Notes under the pieces: model-generated
The model's input: the letters and a program-made list of their open reading frames with translations, nothing else
Told to the model about the DNA's origin: nothing
Database searches by the model: none
Shown: positions 34,323 through 43,259 of the stretch, piece by piece
Layout of the letters: each line of letters starts with the position of its first letter
How positions within the stretch are numbered: the first letter of the stretch is position 1
Origin: Halorubrum lacusprofundi ATCC 49239
Lineage (GTDB): Archaea > Halobacteriota > Halobacteria > Halobacteriales > Haloferacaceae
Direction of reading: 5' to 3'
DNA length: 64,000 bases
Assembly: GCF_000022205.1 (NCBI RefSeq)
Contig: NC_012029.1
Span: forward strand, 1,736,001-1,800,000
Position numbers and translations under genes: made by a program

Positions 34323-35552
34323 TCAACAATAATGAAGAGAGCAATGGTACTCAAATTCTTCAGAGTCTAAGTATTGAGTGAATACCCTATATTTTGCGTA
34401 AGTAAAAGTATGTGTAAGTGCTGAGGTGAGATCTTCGAGCTGATTGAGTGTATTAACGACCTCTTCAAAACTCATTTCTTTTTCTATACTAGGGTCTGAA
34501 TCATTCCTGTCATAAATTACAACATTATTCTCATCAACGTCTATTTTCATACTAGAATGCGCATGACCGTGACGAATCTGAGGTTCGATTGCTAATCTTA
34601 GGAATGAACAATCTGTCCCAGATAATTTCTCTCTGATTTTACCCAAACTGGTTAACTCATTTCTATTTATTTCTGGGTCGATTGACACCAATAGATCCTT
34701 CAAAAGTGGTTTGATACTTTCTGATATAGAAGCATATTCACCTGCTATTTCTCTCATTCCCATTTCTGGACCCATCTCACCAAGGTGTGACTCACCGTCC
34801 AAACCCAGCAGCTCGATGGTCGGTCCATCTACATTAATATCATCCTCAGCTACTCTACGGGCCCTTTCGCGATGGTGCTTGATATTTGAGCCTACCTGTT
34901 CTCCGGAATGAATTAGATCGTTCTCACAGTAACGCAGCCACCGATTTATGCCTAAATCTGGTGGAGTCGACATATATCTTGAGTTGAATACTTTTAATAT
35001 CGCCTTCACGTAGCTGCTATATCTCAAAGTATTATTGGCATTTTCTTTGTATTCCTCTGTCAATTCGCCAATTTGACTTGTTCGTTTGTTTGCGATAACT
35101 CTCGCTACATATGTGTTATTTACAATATAATCTGCGTGATTATTACTAAAATTACAATCGATTATACACTCTACGCCTTCTATTGGATCGAATCCCTCCG
35201 GCATTCCCGCAGACTCGTTATTCACCCGTTTTACAGCCTTCTCGTATGGATTATCATTGGTTGTCTCAAACAGTTCCAGATTCTTTGAAAACGACTCCTT
35301 ATTCCCTACCGGATATTCTCTCACATCAACATATTTGTACTTTCCATTCTCATTTATTTCAACCATAAAATACAATATATCTAAAAATTCTTGATCACTA
35401 CCGCCCACCTTCAGATCACCGTCGTCCGTGTTGAAAATACAATAGCCGCTTGTATCGTCAATATTGAGGTCAACAACCTCGTAGTCCTCTCCAAAATACA
35501 GATACTTGAACTGTTTATGCGGCGGTAGATCCCCGTTTGGATTACTAGACAT
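34323..35552 (-). CDS. AT-rich gene with HEPN-like motif, possible defence protein
   Basis: A 409-residue protein of unknown family in a strongly AT-rich stretch, unlike the surrounding GC-rich DNA. Near residue 325 it has EPQIRHGHAHSSMKID, an R-x4-H arrangement like the active site of HEPN ribonucleases, followed by a helical C-terminus (EEVVNTLNQLEDLTSALTHTF). The N-terminal ~130 residues are mixed alpha/beta (YLYFGEDYEVVDLNID). No membrane segments and few cysteines. Codon use, isolation and position beside virus remnants suit a mobile defence gene. The HEPN call is by motif only. Confidence 0.7.
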   Translation of the reverse strand: MSSNPNGDLPPHKQFKYLYFGEDYEVVDLNIDDTSGYCIFNTDDGDLKVGGSDQEFLDILYFMVEINENGKYKYVDVREYPVGNKESFSKNLELFETTNDNPYEKAVKRVNNESAGMPEGFDPIEGVECIIDCNFSNNHADYIVNNTYVARVIANKRTSQIGELTEEYKENANNTLRYSSYVKAILKVFNSRYMSTPPDLGINRWLRYCENDLIHSGEQVGSNIKHHRERARRVAEDDINVDGPTIELLGLDGESHLGEMGPEMGMREIAGEYASISESIKPLLKDLLVSIDPEINRNELTSLGKIREKLSGTDCSFLRLAIEPQIRHGHAHSSMKIDVDENNVVIYDRNDSDPSIEKEMSFEEVVNTLNQLEDLTSALTHTFTYAKYRVFTQYLDSEEFEYHCSLHYC

Positions 35553-35940
35553 TAATTCGTAAAGTACCAGTAGTCCAAGAGAATATCAAACTTAACTTGT
35601 TACTGAATCGGCTGGCATGAGTTTCAGAATCATGGTGGCACGATCATCTCTCACTCGGGTGAACCATACACCGGCGTCGCTCATCTCGCCCTGACGAGGG
35701 ATTGGAGACTTGGTAGTCCTCAACAATCGTTACTTCCCGAACGAGTCGAGAGGGTGCTGCCTGAACGCCACAAAATAGTCACTTTCTGTATAATTTGACG
35801 GTCAGTCTCGGCTGCTCCCACGAAGTAGATCGAGGAAGTTCCAATTCACCGCTTTGGACAGACGATGTTACCCGGATTTCGACGGTATCTGCCGAAAGCT
35901 GTCGCTCACCGCCAACTGACAGGCCGTGGGCTGACCCCGG
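35553..35940. other. 388-base intergenic region, probable IS flank
   Basis: No convincing gene. The right part probably holds the left end of the old transposon whose transposase begins at 35941, as expected for a 1.4-kb element, but I could not identify its terminal inverted repeats. A small inverted repeat lies at 35934-35947 (ctgaccccggtcag). Confidence 0.4.
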
Positions 35941-36970
35941 TCAGCCCGCGGCCGTTGCCTGTGATGCTGGCACTCCAACCCCGTTCGCTTTGATCTTCCA
36001 CCGGCGGCGTAACTCCTCTTCCAGCTCATGACGAATCCAGTCACAGAACGTCTTGAACGTGAACTCCTCGGGCAGGTCGCGCCCGCCCCGCCGTGGGCGG
36101 GCGACGACCGCCCACCGTAGCACCAGCCACAGGTTCTCCAGCAATGCCGCGACCAACATGATGGCAAACCGCACGACGGGATCACGCGTCGTCGTGATCC
36201 CGCGTGCTTGCCGAAGTAAGCGATAGGTCGTTTCGATGCCTGAACGCTTCCTGTAGCGGTGTTCGACCTGCTTCGCTGAGCGATCAGTAACGCCACACGC
36301 CACGTAGCCACGAACGACCTCGCCGTGCTTGCCTCGATCTCCGTTCTGGTAGGAGACAGCGACCGCGAGCGGGAAGCGCAGTTCCCGCTCGCTGTCCTTG
36401 TACATGCGATAGGTCGTCATGTACGACTTGTGAGTTTCGAGTTTGTCCTTCATGCGCTCGCCCTTCTTGGGCACGTGAACGACCGTTGGGGCGATATCAC
36501 GAGCGCGGCGGATGACGCGCTCGTTGTAGAATCCGCTGTCGGCAAGCAAGAGATCGATCTCGAAGGGATAGTTTTCGACGCGGGCGAGCACGCGCTCGAC
36601 CGCGTCAGCCTCATCTTCGTCACTGCGGACGTAAGTCATCGCCAGCGTCACCGGCTTCCCGTTCGAGACGACGTACGCCGTGCAGTAGCGGTGGCAGGTC
36701 GTAGTCCCGTCCTTAGGAGCCATCGAACAGAGTTCGCCTTTCTCAGCATGGTGCTCGCCGTGGTAGGGATTGTCGATGAAGTCGATGGAGACGGTTCTCG
36801 ACCGGTCAGGGTCGAAAATCGTCATGGCGAGCCGTGCGAGCAGAAGGTTGGCAACGACCTCAAGCCACTGACGGTTGAGTGTGTGGAGCCACCTCAAGAC
36901 AGTGTCGTCACACGGCGTTCCCTCGGTATCGTTGCAGGTGTCCCAAATCGAGTTCTGGTTAGTGCAGGCT

Positions 36971-38369
36971 CAGTACTTCACAAAGCCGCTTAGTTAGAAC
37001 GTCTGCTTGCTGAAGGTGTGTCTAAAACCAAACAAGCAGACGGTGAGATCCACGAGGACCAGCTTCTTAACTTTCTCGTCAACCGCCTTGACGAGGAAGT
37101 TTCGCTCTCGTTAGCCAATAACGCTGAAATCACTGCTGAAGACATCTATGAGGTCCTCGTCGGCGCTTGCGCCGACGGGACCTCTGTCTCTACGCTCTGT
37201 GCGTCGAGCCAGAACTCACCCGCTGGGAACACGGTCCTCTACCATCTTCGGACGAAGTTCGAGCCGGAACGGCTCGAACGAGTCGCTAACACGCTCCTGC
37301 GAAAGGATCTCGATGAATTGCTCCCCGAACAGGTGGAGGTCTGCGCAGACCTCCACCTGCGGCCCTACTACGGTGACGAAGACGACACAGACGGCCTCTA
37401 TCACTCGGTAGCGAAGCGTGGAACCACTGCGTTCCACGCCTATGCCACACTCTACGCGCGTGTGAAGAACAAACGCTACACGCTGGCGGTACGCCGTCTC
37501 AAAGACGGCGATACCGCAAGTAGTGTCCTCGCTGAGTTCTTCGGTGTCCTCGACGGCCTTGACGCCGGGGTCAAGGCCGTCTACCTTGATCGCGGATTCT
37601 ACGACAGTAAGTGTCTCACGCTGCTTCAGGCGCACAATTACGCGTACGTGATCCCGATCATCCGGTGGGGTGAGGCGATTCAGCAAGAGCTCTCGGAAGG
37701 ATGGAGTCGCGTCATTCAGCATGATCTGACGGGGAAACTCGACGGTCACAGCTGGACCGTCGATTTTCCCGTCTACATCGACTGTACGTACCTAAATGGG
37801 AAGTATGACGAGAACGGTGTGGCGCGTCACGGCTACGCCGCTGACGCGCCGTTCATCGACTCACCACGGGACGCTCGATACCACTACTCGAAACGCTTCG
37901 GTATCGAGTCAAGCTATCGCTTGTTTGAGCAAGCGATAGCGACAACGACAACGCGAGATCCAACGGTACGGCTGCTGTACGTGGTGGTGAGTCTCCTCTT
38001 ACAGAACGTCTGGCGGTACCTTCACTACGAGTATGTGGCGACGCCCCGCCGAGGCGGGCGTCGCCTCTGGTGGTGGCCGTACAAGGAGTTCGTCAATATG
38101 ATTCGACGAGCTGCGTGGACGGCCCTCGCGGTGCGTCGGGCCGTCCCCGCGAATCGGCCACCTGACGACCGATTCCACCGCTAACCACCGACCGAGCAAG
38201 CCAGCGGAGTGAGTGGCGACGCTGTCGCGTCGGCGGCTGACCGCCGCCGACAGCGACAGCTCTCCGTCGATCCGTCCGTAATTCTCTCGTCGAGACCGTC
38301 AGTACAACCGCTTCGACACAGAACTCAGGCCGCAGAAACAGCTAGCCGAGGATGCTTTGTGAGGTACTG
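36971..38369 (+). mobile_element. ISH3-type insertion sequence, copy 1
   Basis: 1399 bp. Its ends form imperfect terminal inverted repeats: cagtacttcacaaag at the left and the complement of cagtacctcacaaag at the right. It is flanked by a 5-bp target duplication aggct (36966-36970 and 38370-38374). It encodes one 388-residue transposase and is the same length as copy 2, whose encoded transposase is identical. Confidence 0.96.
37018..38184 (+). CDS. ISH3-family transposase, copy 1
   Basis: A 388-residue DDE transposase that cuts and pastes its own element. The GTG at 37018 gives MSKTKQADGEIHEDQ. Catalytic residues are visible as D in CADLHLRPYYGD, D in AVYLDRGFYDSK and E in KRFGIESSYRLF, the last inside a Y..R..E motif. 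The length is typical of the ISH3 family. Intact and identical to the copy at 39488-40654, so it is probably active or was until recently. Confidence 0.96.
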   Translation: MSKTKQADGEIHEDQLLNFLVNRLDEEVSLSLANNAEITAEDIYEVLVGACADGTSVSTLCASSQNSPAGNTVLYHLRTKFEPERLERVANTLLRKDLDELLPEQVEVCADLHLRPYYGDEDDTDGLYHSVAKRGTTAFHAYATLYARVKNKRYTLAVRRLKDGDTASSVLAEFFGVLDGLDAGVKAVYLDRGFYDSKCLTLLQAHNYAYVIPIIRWGEAIQQELSEGWSRVIQHDLTGKLDGHSWTVDFPVYIDCTYLNGKYDENGVARHGYAADAPFIDSPRDARYHYSKRFGIESSYRLFEQAIATTTTRDPTVRLLYVVVSLLLQNVWRYLHYEYVATPRRGGRRLWWWPYKEFVNMIRRAAWTALAVRRAVPANRPPDDRFHR

Positions 38370-39302
38370 AGGCTAGGATGACGACGAGCCAGATGTCGCC
38401 GGGGTCGAGGGGGCTCCCCTCGACACCCGGCAACGGGAGTGGCGTAATGACCTCTTCCGCTACGTCTTTGACATCCGACGCCGAAAGGTACTCGTCTGGA
38501 TCAGGTATGGTGAACACATCCAGATCCAGACACTTTCTTGTGGTTAATTTAGCGATTCAATTCAGCTGATTACGCTGCTTGGGAAGTACCGACAATAAGG
38601 AAACGTTCGACAACTCTAGGATCGGTTATACCATCCTCGACAAATCTGGCGGCGATCATTTTCTGGTTGTGACTCGCAACTTCAGTCCGAGCATCGCGGT
38701 ATATCTCTCCCTCACTGAGGTCGTTTCCAAGCCGAGTGTTTTGGATAATGTTCTTAATCGGTGATTCTAGAGACACCATGTCGACACCACCACCTCCGGG
38801 CTGGTGTTCGTTGCCGTCGGCGTCGACGATCGCTTTCAGCTCGTAGCCGAACTGTGGTTCACGTCGGCGTCGATCGACGGACTCGAACTCGGGTTGTTCG
38901 GTTCCGTTCAGTATCTCGCCGACGAACTCCTTGTACGACGGGTCGATGTTCAGATGCGCCAGGAGTGAGGGGAGCGATACGTCTCGACCATGAACGTCGA
39001 GGTAGTCGAGAACACGCTCGCGGATGAGCGCTTTTCGAGGGGACTCACCATAAGACCACGCGCTATCGGCGCTCGGCCACCTGTCGGCAAGCGATCGACC
39101 CGGCTCAGTCTCCGGCGGCGAGGTCACCGCGTCAGCTGCCCATCGAAGATCGTCGTCGAGCGCGGTCTCTCGTTCAGGCGGCCCATCGAGACGGTCTTGT
39201 TCGATAGTCCAGGGCGACCCGCAGCACGAGCAAACCACGTCGGCACCGTGGCCGTCGTCCCATCGGACGCGCTCGCCGTGCGAGTCGACTTGTCCCGATT
39301 CT

Positions 39303-40701
39303 CAGTACCTCACAAAGCATCCTCGGCTAGCTGTTTCTGCGGCCTGAGTTCTGTGTCGAAGCGGTTGTACTGACGGTCTCGACGAGAGAATTACGGACGG
39401 ATCGACGGAGAGCTGTCGCTGTCGGCGGCGGTCAGCCGCCGACGCGACAGCGTCGCCACTCACTCCGCTGGCTTGCTCGGTCGGTGGTTAGCGGTGGAAT
39501 CGGTCGTCAGGTGGCCGATTCGCGGGGACGGCCCGACGCACCGCGAGGGCCGTCCACGCAGCTCGTCGAATCATATTGACGAACTCCTTGTACGGCCACC
39601 ACCAGAGGCGACGCCCGCCTCGGCGGGGCGTCGCCACATACTCGTAGTGAAGGTACCGCCAGACGTTCTGTAAGAGGAGACTCACCACCACGTACAGCAG
39701 CCGTACCGTTGGATCTCGTGTTGTCGTTGTCGCTATCGCTTGCTCAAACAAGCGATAGCTTGACTCGATACCGAAGCGTTTCGAGTAGTGGTATCGAGCG
39801 TCCCGTGGTGAGTCGATGAACGGCGCGTCAGCGGCGTAGCCGTGACGCGCCACACCGTTCTCGTCATACTTCCCATTTAGGTACGTACAGTCGATGTAGA
39901 CGGGAAAATCGACGGTCCAGCTGTGACCGTCGAGTTTCCCCGTCAGATCATGCTGAATGACGCGACTCCATCCTTCCGAGAGCTCTTGCTGAATCGCCTC
40001 ACCCCACCGGATGATCGGGATCACGTACGCGTAATTGTGCGCCTGAAGCAGCGTGAGACACTTACTGTCGTAGAATCCGCGATCAAGGTAGACGGCCTTG
40101 ACCCCGGCGTCAAGGCCGTCGAGGACACCGAAGAACTCAGCGAGGACACTACTTGCGGTATCGCCGTCTTTGAGACGGCGTACCGCCAGCGTGTAGCGTT
40201 TGTTCTTCACACGCGCGTAGAGTGTGGCATAGGCGTGGAACGCAGTGGTTCCACGCTTCGCTACCGAGTGATAGAGGCCGTCTGTGTCGTCTTCGTCACC
40301 GTAGTAGGGCCGCAGGTGGAGGTCTGCGCAGACCTCCACCTGTTCGGGGAGCAATTCATCGAGATCCTTTCGCAGGAGCGTGTTAGCGACTCGTTCGAGC
40401 CGTTCCGGCTCGAACTTCGTCCGAAGATGGTAGAGGACCGTGTTCCCAGCGGGTGAGTTCTGGCTCGACGCACAGAGCGTAGAGACAGAGGTCCCGTCGG
40501 CGCAAGCGCCGACGAGGACCTCATAGATGTCTTCAGCAGTGATTTCAGCGTTATTGGCTAACGAGAGCGAAACTTCCTCGTCAAGGCGGTTGACGAGAAA
40601 GTTAAGAAGCTGGTCCTCGTGGATCTCACCGTCTGCTTGTTTGGTTTTAGACACACCTTCAGCAAGCAGACGTTCTAACTAAGCGGCTTTGTGAAGTACT
40701 G
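39303..40701 (-). mobile_element. ISH3-type insertion sequence, copy 2 (inverted)
   Basis: 1399 bp, same length and same encoded protein as copy 1 but in the opposite orientation. Ends cagtacctcacaaag and the complement of cagtacttcacaaag; 5-bp target duplication attct (39298-39302 and 40702-40706). It sits inside the Rep gene. With copy 1 it brackets a 933-bp segment that could invert by recombination. Confidence 0.96.
39488..40654 (-). CDS. ISH3-family transposase, copy 2
   Basis: 388 residues, identical in sequence to the transposase of copy 1 (see 37018-38184) with the same GTG start and catalytic triad. Identity over the whole protein shows that the two insertions are recent relative to each other or have been kept alike by gene conversion. 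Confidence 0.96.
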   Translation of the reverse strand: MSKTKQADGEIHEDQLLNFLVNRLDEEVSLSLANNAEITAEDIYEVLVGACADGTSVSTLCASSQNSPAGNTVLYHLRTKFEPERLERVANTLLRKDLDELLPEQVEVCADLHLRPYYGDEDDTDGLYHSVAKRGTTAFHAYATLYARVKNKRYTLAVRRLKDGDTASSVLAEFFGVLDGLDAGVKAVYLDRGFYDSKCLTLLQAHNYAYVIPIIRWGEAIQQELSEGWSRVIQHDLTGKLDGHSWTVDFPVYIDCTYLNGKYDENGVARHGYAADAPFIDSPRDARYHYSKRFGIESSYRLFEQAIATTTTRDPTVRLLYVVVSLLLQNVWRYLHYEYVATPRRGGRRLWWWPYKEFVNMIRRAAWTALAVRRAVPANRPPDDRFHR

Positions 40702-41396
40702 ATTCTTCGTTTTCCGCGCGCTGTTCGCACCGATCAGCGCGGATCGCCTGATTCACGGTTTGGGACCGAGAGGTTCGTCTCCGAGCTGCCGACCAGTAGA
40801 CGGCACCCCATGCGATATACTCGATCGGCTTGTCGAGCAGGTCCTCGGTGTAGCCACCCATGTACGCCGCGAGGTAGGATCCAAGGTTCCCGACGTCTGC
40901 GTTCATCGAGATGCAGCCGTTGTCTTCGTGGAGATAGTCGTCGATCGCGTCGTAGTTGTGCGCCGACCAGCCGGCCGGGTCACACACTTCGAGGTGTTTG
41001 TCGATCACTCGCTCGAACTCGGAAGCGACGGGTCGGAGATCGTCGAAGCGACCGCCGTCGAAGTAGACGCCAACGTGAATATGAGTGTAACAGGCATTGA
41101 GGCCGGCGTCTTCGTCGGATTTCGAGGCGGCTCCCATTCCGTGCGGTTCCGCTTGGAGCCAGTAGCCCCACTGGTCGGGGTCGAGGTCGAGGTGATACTC
41201 CATCACGTTGCGGAGGGTATCGCGAACGCCGCCGTAGCTGAAGGCGTCGTGAATCGCGTCCATCTGGTCGCCCGGGGGTCACGAAGGGTATCCCCCATGC
41301 CGACGCTGGTGCTCCGTTACCCGGGGTGATCTGTGCAGGTTTGACCTTCTACCGGACCTGCCGTCGTCGATTCGGAGGCTGACCGTTTATATGGCC

Positions 41397-41633
41397 TCAC
41401 AGTGCCGCCAAGGCGATCAGGTTCCCGGCGACGACCAGACCCAGTTGGATGGGCAACGGGATTTGGGTCCGCAGTGTTTCGCTGCAACGCGCAATGCCGA
41501 CGAAGCTGACGGTAGCGAGGCCCACGAGCGCCCCGCTGAGTGGACTGAGCATGAGTGAGAGTAGGACTGTCAAATTAAACAGTATCGCCCCCAGCACGCA
41601 GTCCGGCGCCGATTCGTTGTCCAGGAGCGTCAA
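41397..41633 (-). CDS. Small membrane protein beside tRNA-Arg, uncertain
   Basis: A possible 78-residue protein with two or three hydrophobic segments (AILFNLTVLLSLMLSPLSGALVG, QLGLVVAGNLIALAAL). It lies between the Rep remnant and tRNA-Arg on the element side. The hydrophobic pattern supports a real gene. No family is recognised and it may be part of the old element. Confidence 0.45.
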   Translation of the reverse strand: MTLLDNESAPDCVLGAILFNLTVLLSLMLSPLSGALVGLATVSFVGIARCSETLRTQIPLPIQLGLVVAGNLIALAAL

Positions 41634-41769
41634 GAGCGGGATTCGTGCTGAATGTCTCCGGGCCGCTACCTACTTCGCACTCCGACGCGTATTGGCTCTT
41701 GCAAATCGACCGAAGGCGTCGGGTGAAAGCAGTTGCGTGTTCAACTCAATCGTCAGGATAGCGAGGGTA

Positions 41770-41803
41770 TTTATAAGCATCCCTACGCCGTCTATTGGAT
41801 TCG
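41770..41803 (+). repeat. 34-bp TATA-containing repeat, right copy
   Basis: Partner of 29719-29752 (29 of 34 identical). It starts with the TATA box tttataag and lies 18 bases beyond the 3' end of tRNA-Arg, on the side where an integrated element would be. Confidence 0.7.
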
Positions 41804-41821
41804 AAACGAGCCGCGAAGGAA

Positions 41822-41896
41822 TGGGCGCTGCAGGATTTGAACCCGCGACAGCTTGGTCCGAAGCCAAGCACTCTATCCAGACTGAGCTAAGCGCCC
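41822..41896 (-). tRNA. tRNA-Arg (TCG)
   Basis: Minus-strand cloverleaf: acceptor GGGCGCT/AGCGCCC, D arm TAGCTCAGTCTGGATAGAGT, anticodon stem CTTGG/CCAAG with loop CTTCGGA (anticodon TCG), T loop TTCAAAT. Discriminator A. CCA is not encoded. It forms the right edge of the accessory region. Confidence 0.95.
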
Positions 41897-42110
41897 GTAC
41901 GCCTCGATACTTCGGTGAGGATGTTAAGTCCCGCGATTTGAAATCGGTTCGAACCGTATCGAGTCGACGGCAGCGATTCCCGCGCCACGGGCGATCAAAA
42001 AGAATATTATCGGGACCGGGCATGGTTTCCGTAGTAGATGTGTCCTGGTCGCACGGCGTCACAGCCGAACGAGTGGCGCGAGCCGGTCTCGTCGTCGCTG
42101 AGGTACGTCC

Positions 42111-42713
42111 ATGTATGACCTGAGGCCACACTTCGACGAGGAGGTCGAACCCGGAACAAACCTCCTTCTCACTGGACCCCCGCTCACCGGCAAGCGGTCG
42201 CTCATGATGGACGTGTTGGCGGCCGGGACCGAGCGCGGCGACGGCGCGATCGTCGTCACCACGAAGGACGGCGCCGAGCGCGTCCTGAAAGACTACCAGA
42301 AGCGGACCGCCTACGAGGGGAAGCCGGTCGCCGTCGTCGACTGCGTCACTCGACAGCAGGGCGTCAACGACGTCCGCGAGTCCGACCGGATCAAGTACGC
42401 CTCCTCGCCCGTGGACATGACGGGCATCGGGATCAAGCTCTCGGAGTTCCTGCAGGCGTTCGGCGATCGGGGGATCGAGCAAAACCGCGTGATGGTCCAT
42501 TCGCTGTCCACGCTGTTGATGTACTCGGATCTCCAGACCGTGTTCCGATTCCTCCACGTGTTCACGGGACGGATCCAGAGCGTGAACGGCCTCGGGCTGT
42601 TCAGTATCGACTCGACCTCTCACGACGAGCAGGCGATGAACACGCTCAAACAACTCTTCGACGGCGTCATCACGGTTCCCGAGGACGAGGAGCCGAAAAT
42701 TCGGCTGGCTTGA
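42111..42713 (+). CDS. RecA-superfamily ATPase-like protein (KaiC/DUF7504 type)
   Basis: A 200-residue protein with a RecA-like start: LLLTGPPLTGKRSLMMDVLAAG is the Walker A region and GAIVVTTKDGAERVLKDY the following strand. Later blocks (NRVMVHSLSTLLMYSDLQTVFRFLHVFTGRI) match haloarchaeal proteins related to KaiC that are found near signalling genes. A clear Walker B Asp-Asp pair is not seen, so ATP hydrolysis is uncertain. Function unknown. Confidence 0.82.
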   Translation: MYDLRPHFDEEVEPGTNLLLTGPPLTGKRSLMMDVLAAGTERGDGAIVVTTKDGAERVLKDYQKRTAYEGKPVAVVDCVTRQQGVNDVRESDRIKYASSPVDMTGIGIKLSEFLQAFGDRGIEQNRVMVHSLSTLLMYSDLQTVFRFLHVFTGRIQSVNGLGLFSIDSTSHDEQAMNTLKQLFDGVITVPEDEEPKIRLA

Positions 42714-42773
42714 GATCGCCGGCTGGCCTGAGCCGTCGGGCGTTTTAATCCGCGTGACCGCGTACGCACGGCT

Positions 42774-43196
42774 ATGCCTATCACCGACGACGAGGGACTC
42801 GACCGACTGCTCGACGCCGACACCGTCGCCGTGATCGGCTGTTCGACGACGCCCGGGAAGGCCGCCCACGACGTGCCGGCGTACCTCCAGCGACACGGGT
42901 ACCGCGTGATTCCGGTGAACCCCTTCGCCGACGAGGTGCTCGGCGAGCCGGCGTACGACGAACTCGCCGACGTGGAGGCCGACGTGGACCTCGTGAACGT
43001 GTTCCGCCCGAGCGAGGAGATCCCGGAGATCCTCGGCGCGGTTCGCGAGCGACACGCGGAGCGCGGTGACGCGGGCGCGGCGTGGATCCAACTGGGGATC
43101 AGCCACGACGAGGCGGCCGCGGACGCGGAGTCAGACGGGATCGAGGTCGTTCAGGACCGCTGTATGAAGGTCGAACACAAGCGGCTACGCGGGTAG
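42774..43196 (+). CDS. CoA-binding domain protein (YccU-like)
   Basis: A 140-residue single-domain Rossmann protein: TVAVIGCSTTPGKAAHDVPAYLQRHGYRVIPVNPF is the diagnostic CoA-binding segment and WIQLGISHDEAAADAESDGIEVVQDRCMKVEH the typical end. The catalytic domains of succinyl-CoA synthetase are absent. Relatives are uncharacterised CoA- or nucleotide-binding proteins. Intact, with a leaderless-type start. Confidence 0.9.
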   Translation: MPITDDEGLDRLLDADTVAVIGCSTTPGKAAHDVPAYLQRHGYRVIPVNPFADEVLGEPAYDELADVEADVDLVNVFRPSEEIPEILGAVRERHAERGDAGAAWIQLGISHDEAAADAESDGIEVVQDRCMKVEHKRLRG

Positions 43197-43259
43197 TCGG
43201 CCTCGGTTATCCCGCCTCTCCGACCTCTGCCTCTTCTCGCCTCTCCCGCGGGACCTACC

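Larger units (their letters stand above)
35941..38517 (-). pseudogene. IS4-superfamily transposase interrupted by a second IS
   Basis: A haloarchaeal DDE transposase split by the IS at 36971-38369. Removing that IS and one copy of its AGGCT duplication joins GDIWLVVILA to ACTNQNSIWDTCNDTEG in one frame and restores about 390 residues. DDE residues are visible: D in SIDFIDNPYHG, D in LLADSGFYNERV and E in RSGIETTYRLLR. A GTG at 38517 is the most likely start. The serine in ADSGFYN replaces an arginine common in relatives. Two segments remain: 35941-36970 and 38375-38517. Confidence 0.88.
38570..41263 (-). pseudogene. Rolling-circle replication initiator (HUH Rep), broken
   Basis: A Rep of the pleolipovirus/pHK2 plasmid type, split by IS copy 2. 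Removing the IS and one ATTCT duplication joins AENEES to GQVDSHGERV and restores one frame. The HUH motif is in CYTHIHVGVYF, the catalytic tyrosine region in GSYLAAYMGGY, and a zinc-finger-like VCSCCGSPW follows. The N-terminus is also lost: upstream of 41263 a stop closes the frame, and GAPASAWGIPFV continues in another frame at about 41277-41310. Surviving segments are 38570-39302 and 40702-41263. It should no longer start replication. Confidence 0.85.

Noticed and set aside
37216-37749. Antisense frame in the IS transposase, repeated in copy 2
   Set aside because: Duplicated only because the two IS copies match; no independent evidence of coding.
41670-43106. 478-codon minus-strand frame across tRNA-Arg and the RecA-like gene
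   Set aside because: Antisense of the plus-strand genes and of the tRNA; composition typical of GC-rich shadow frames.
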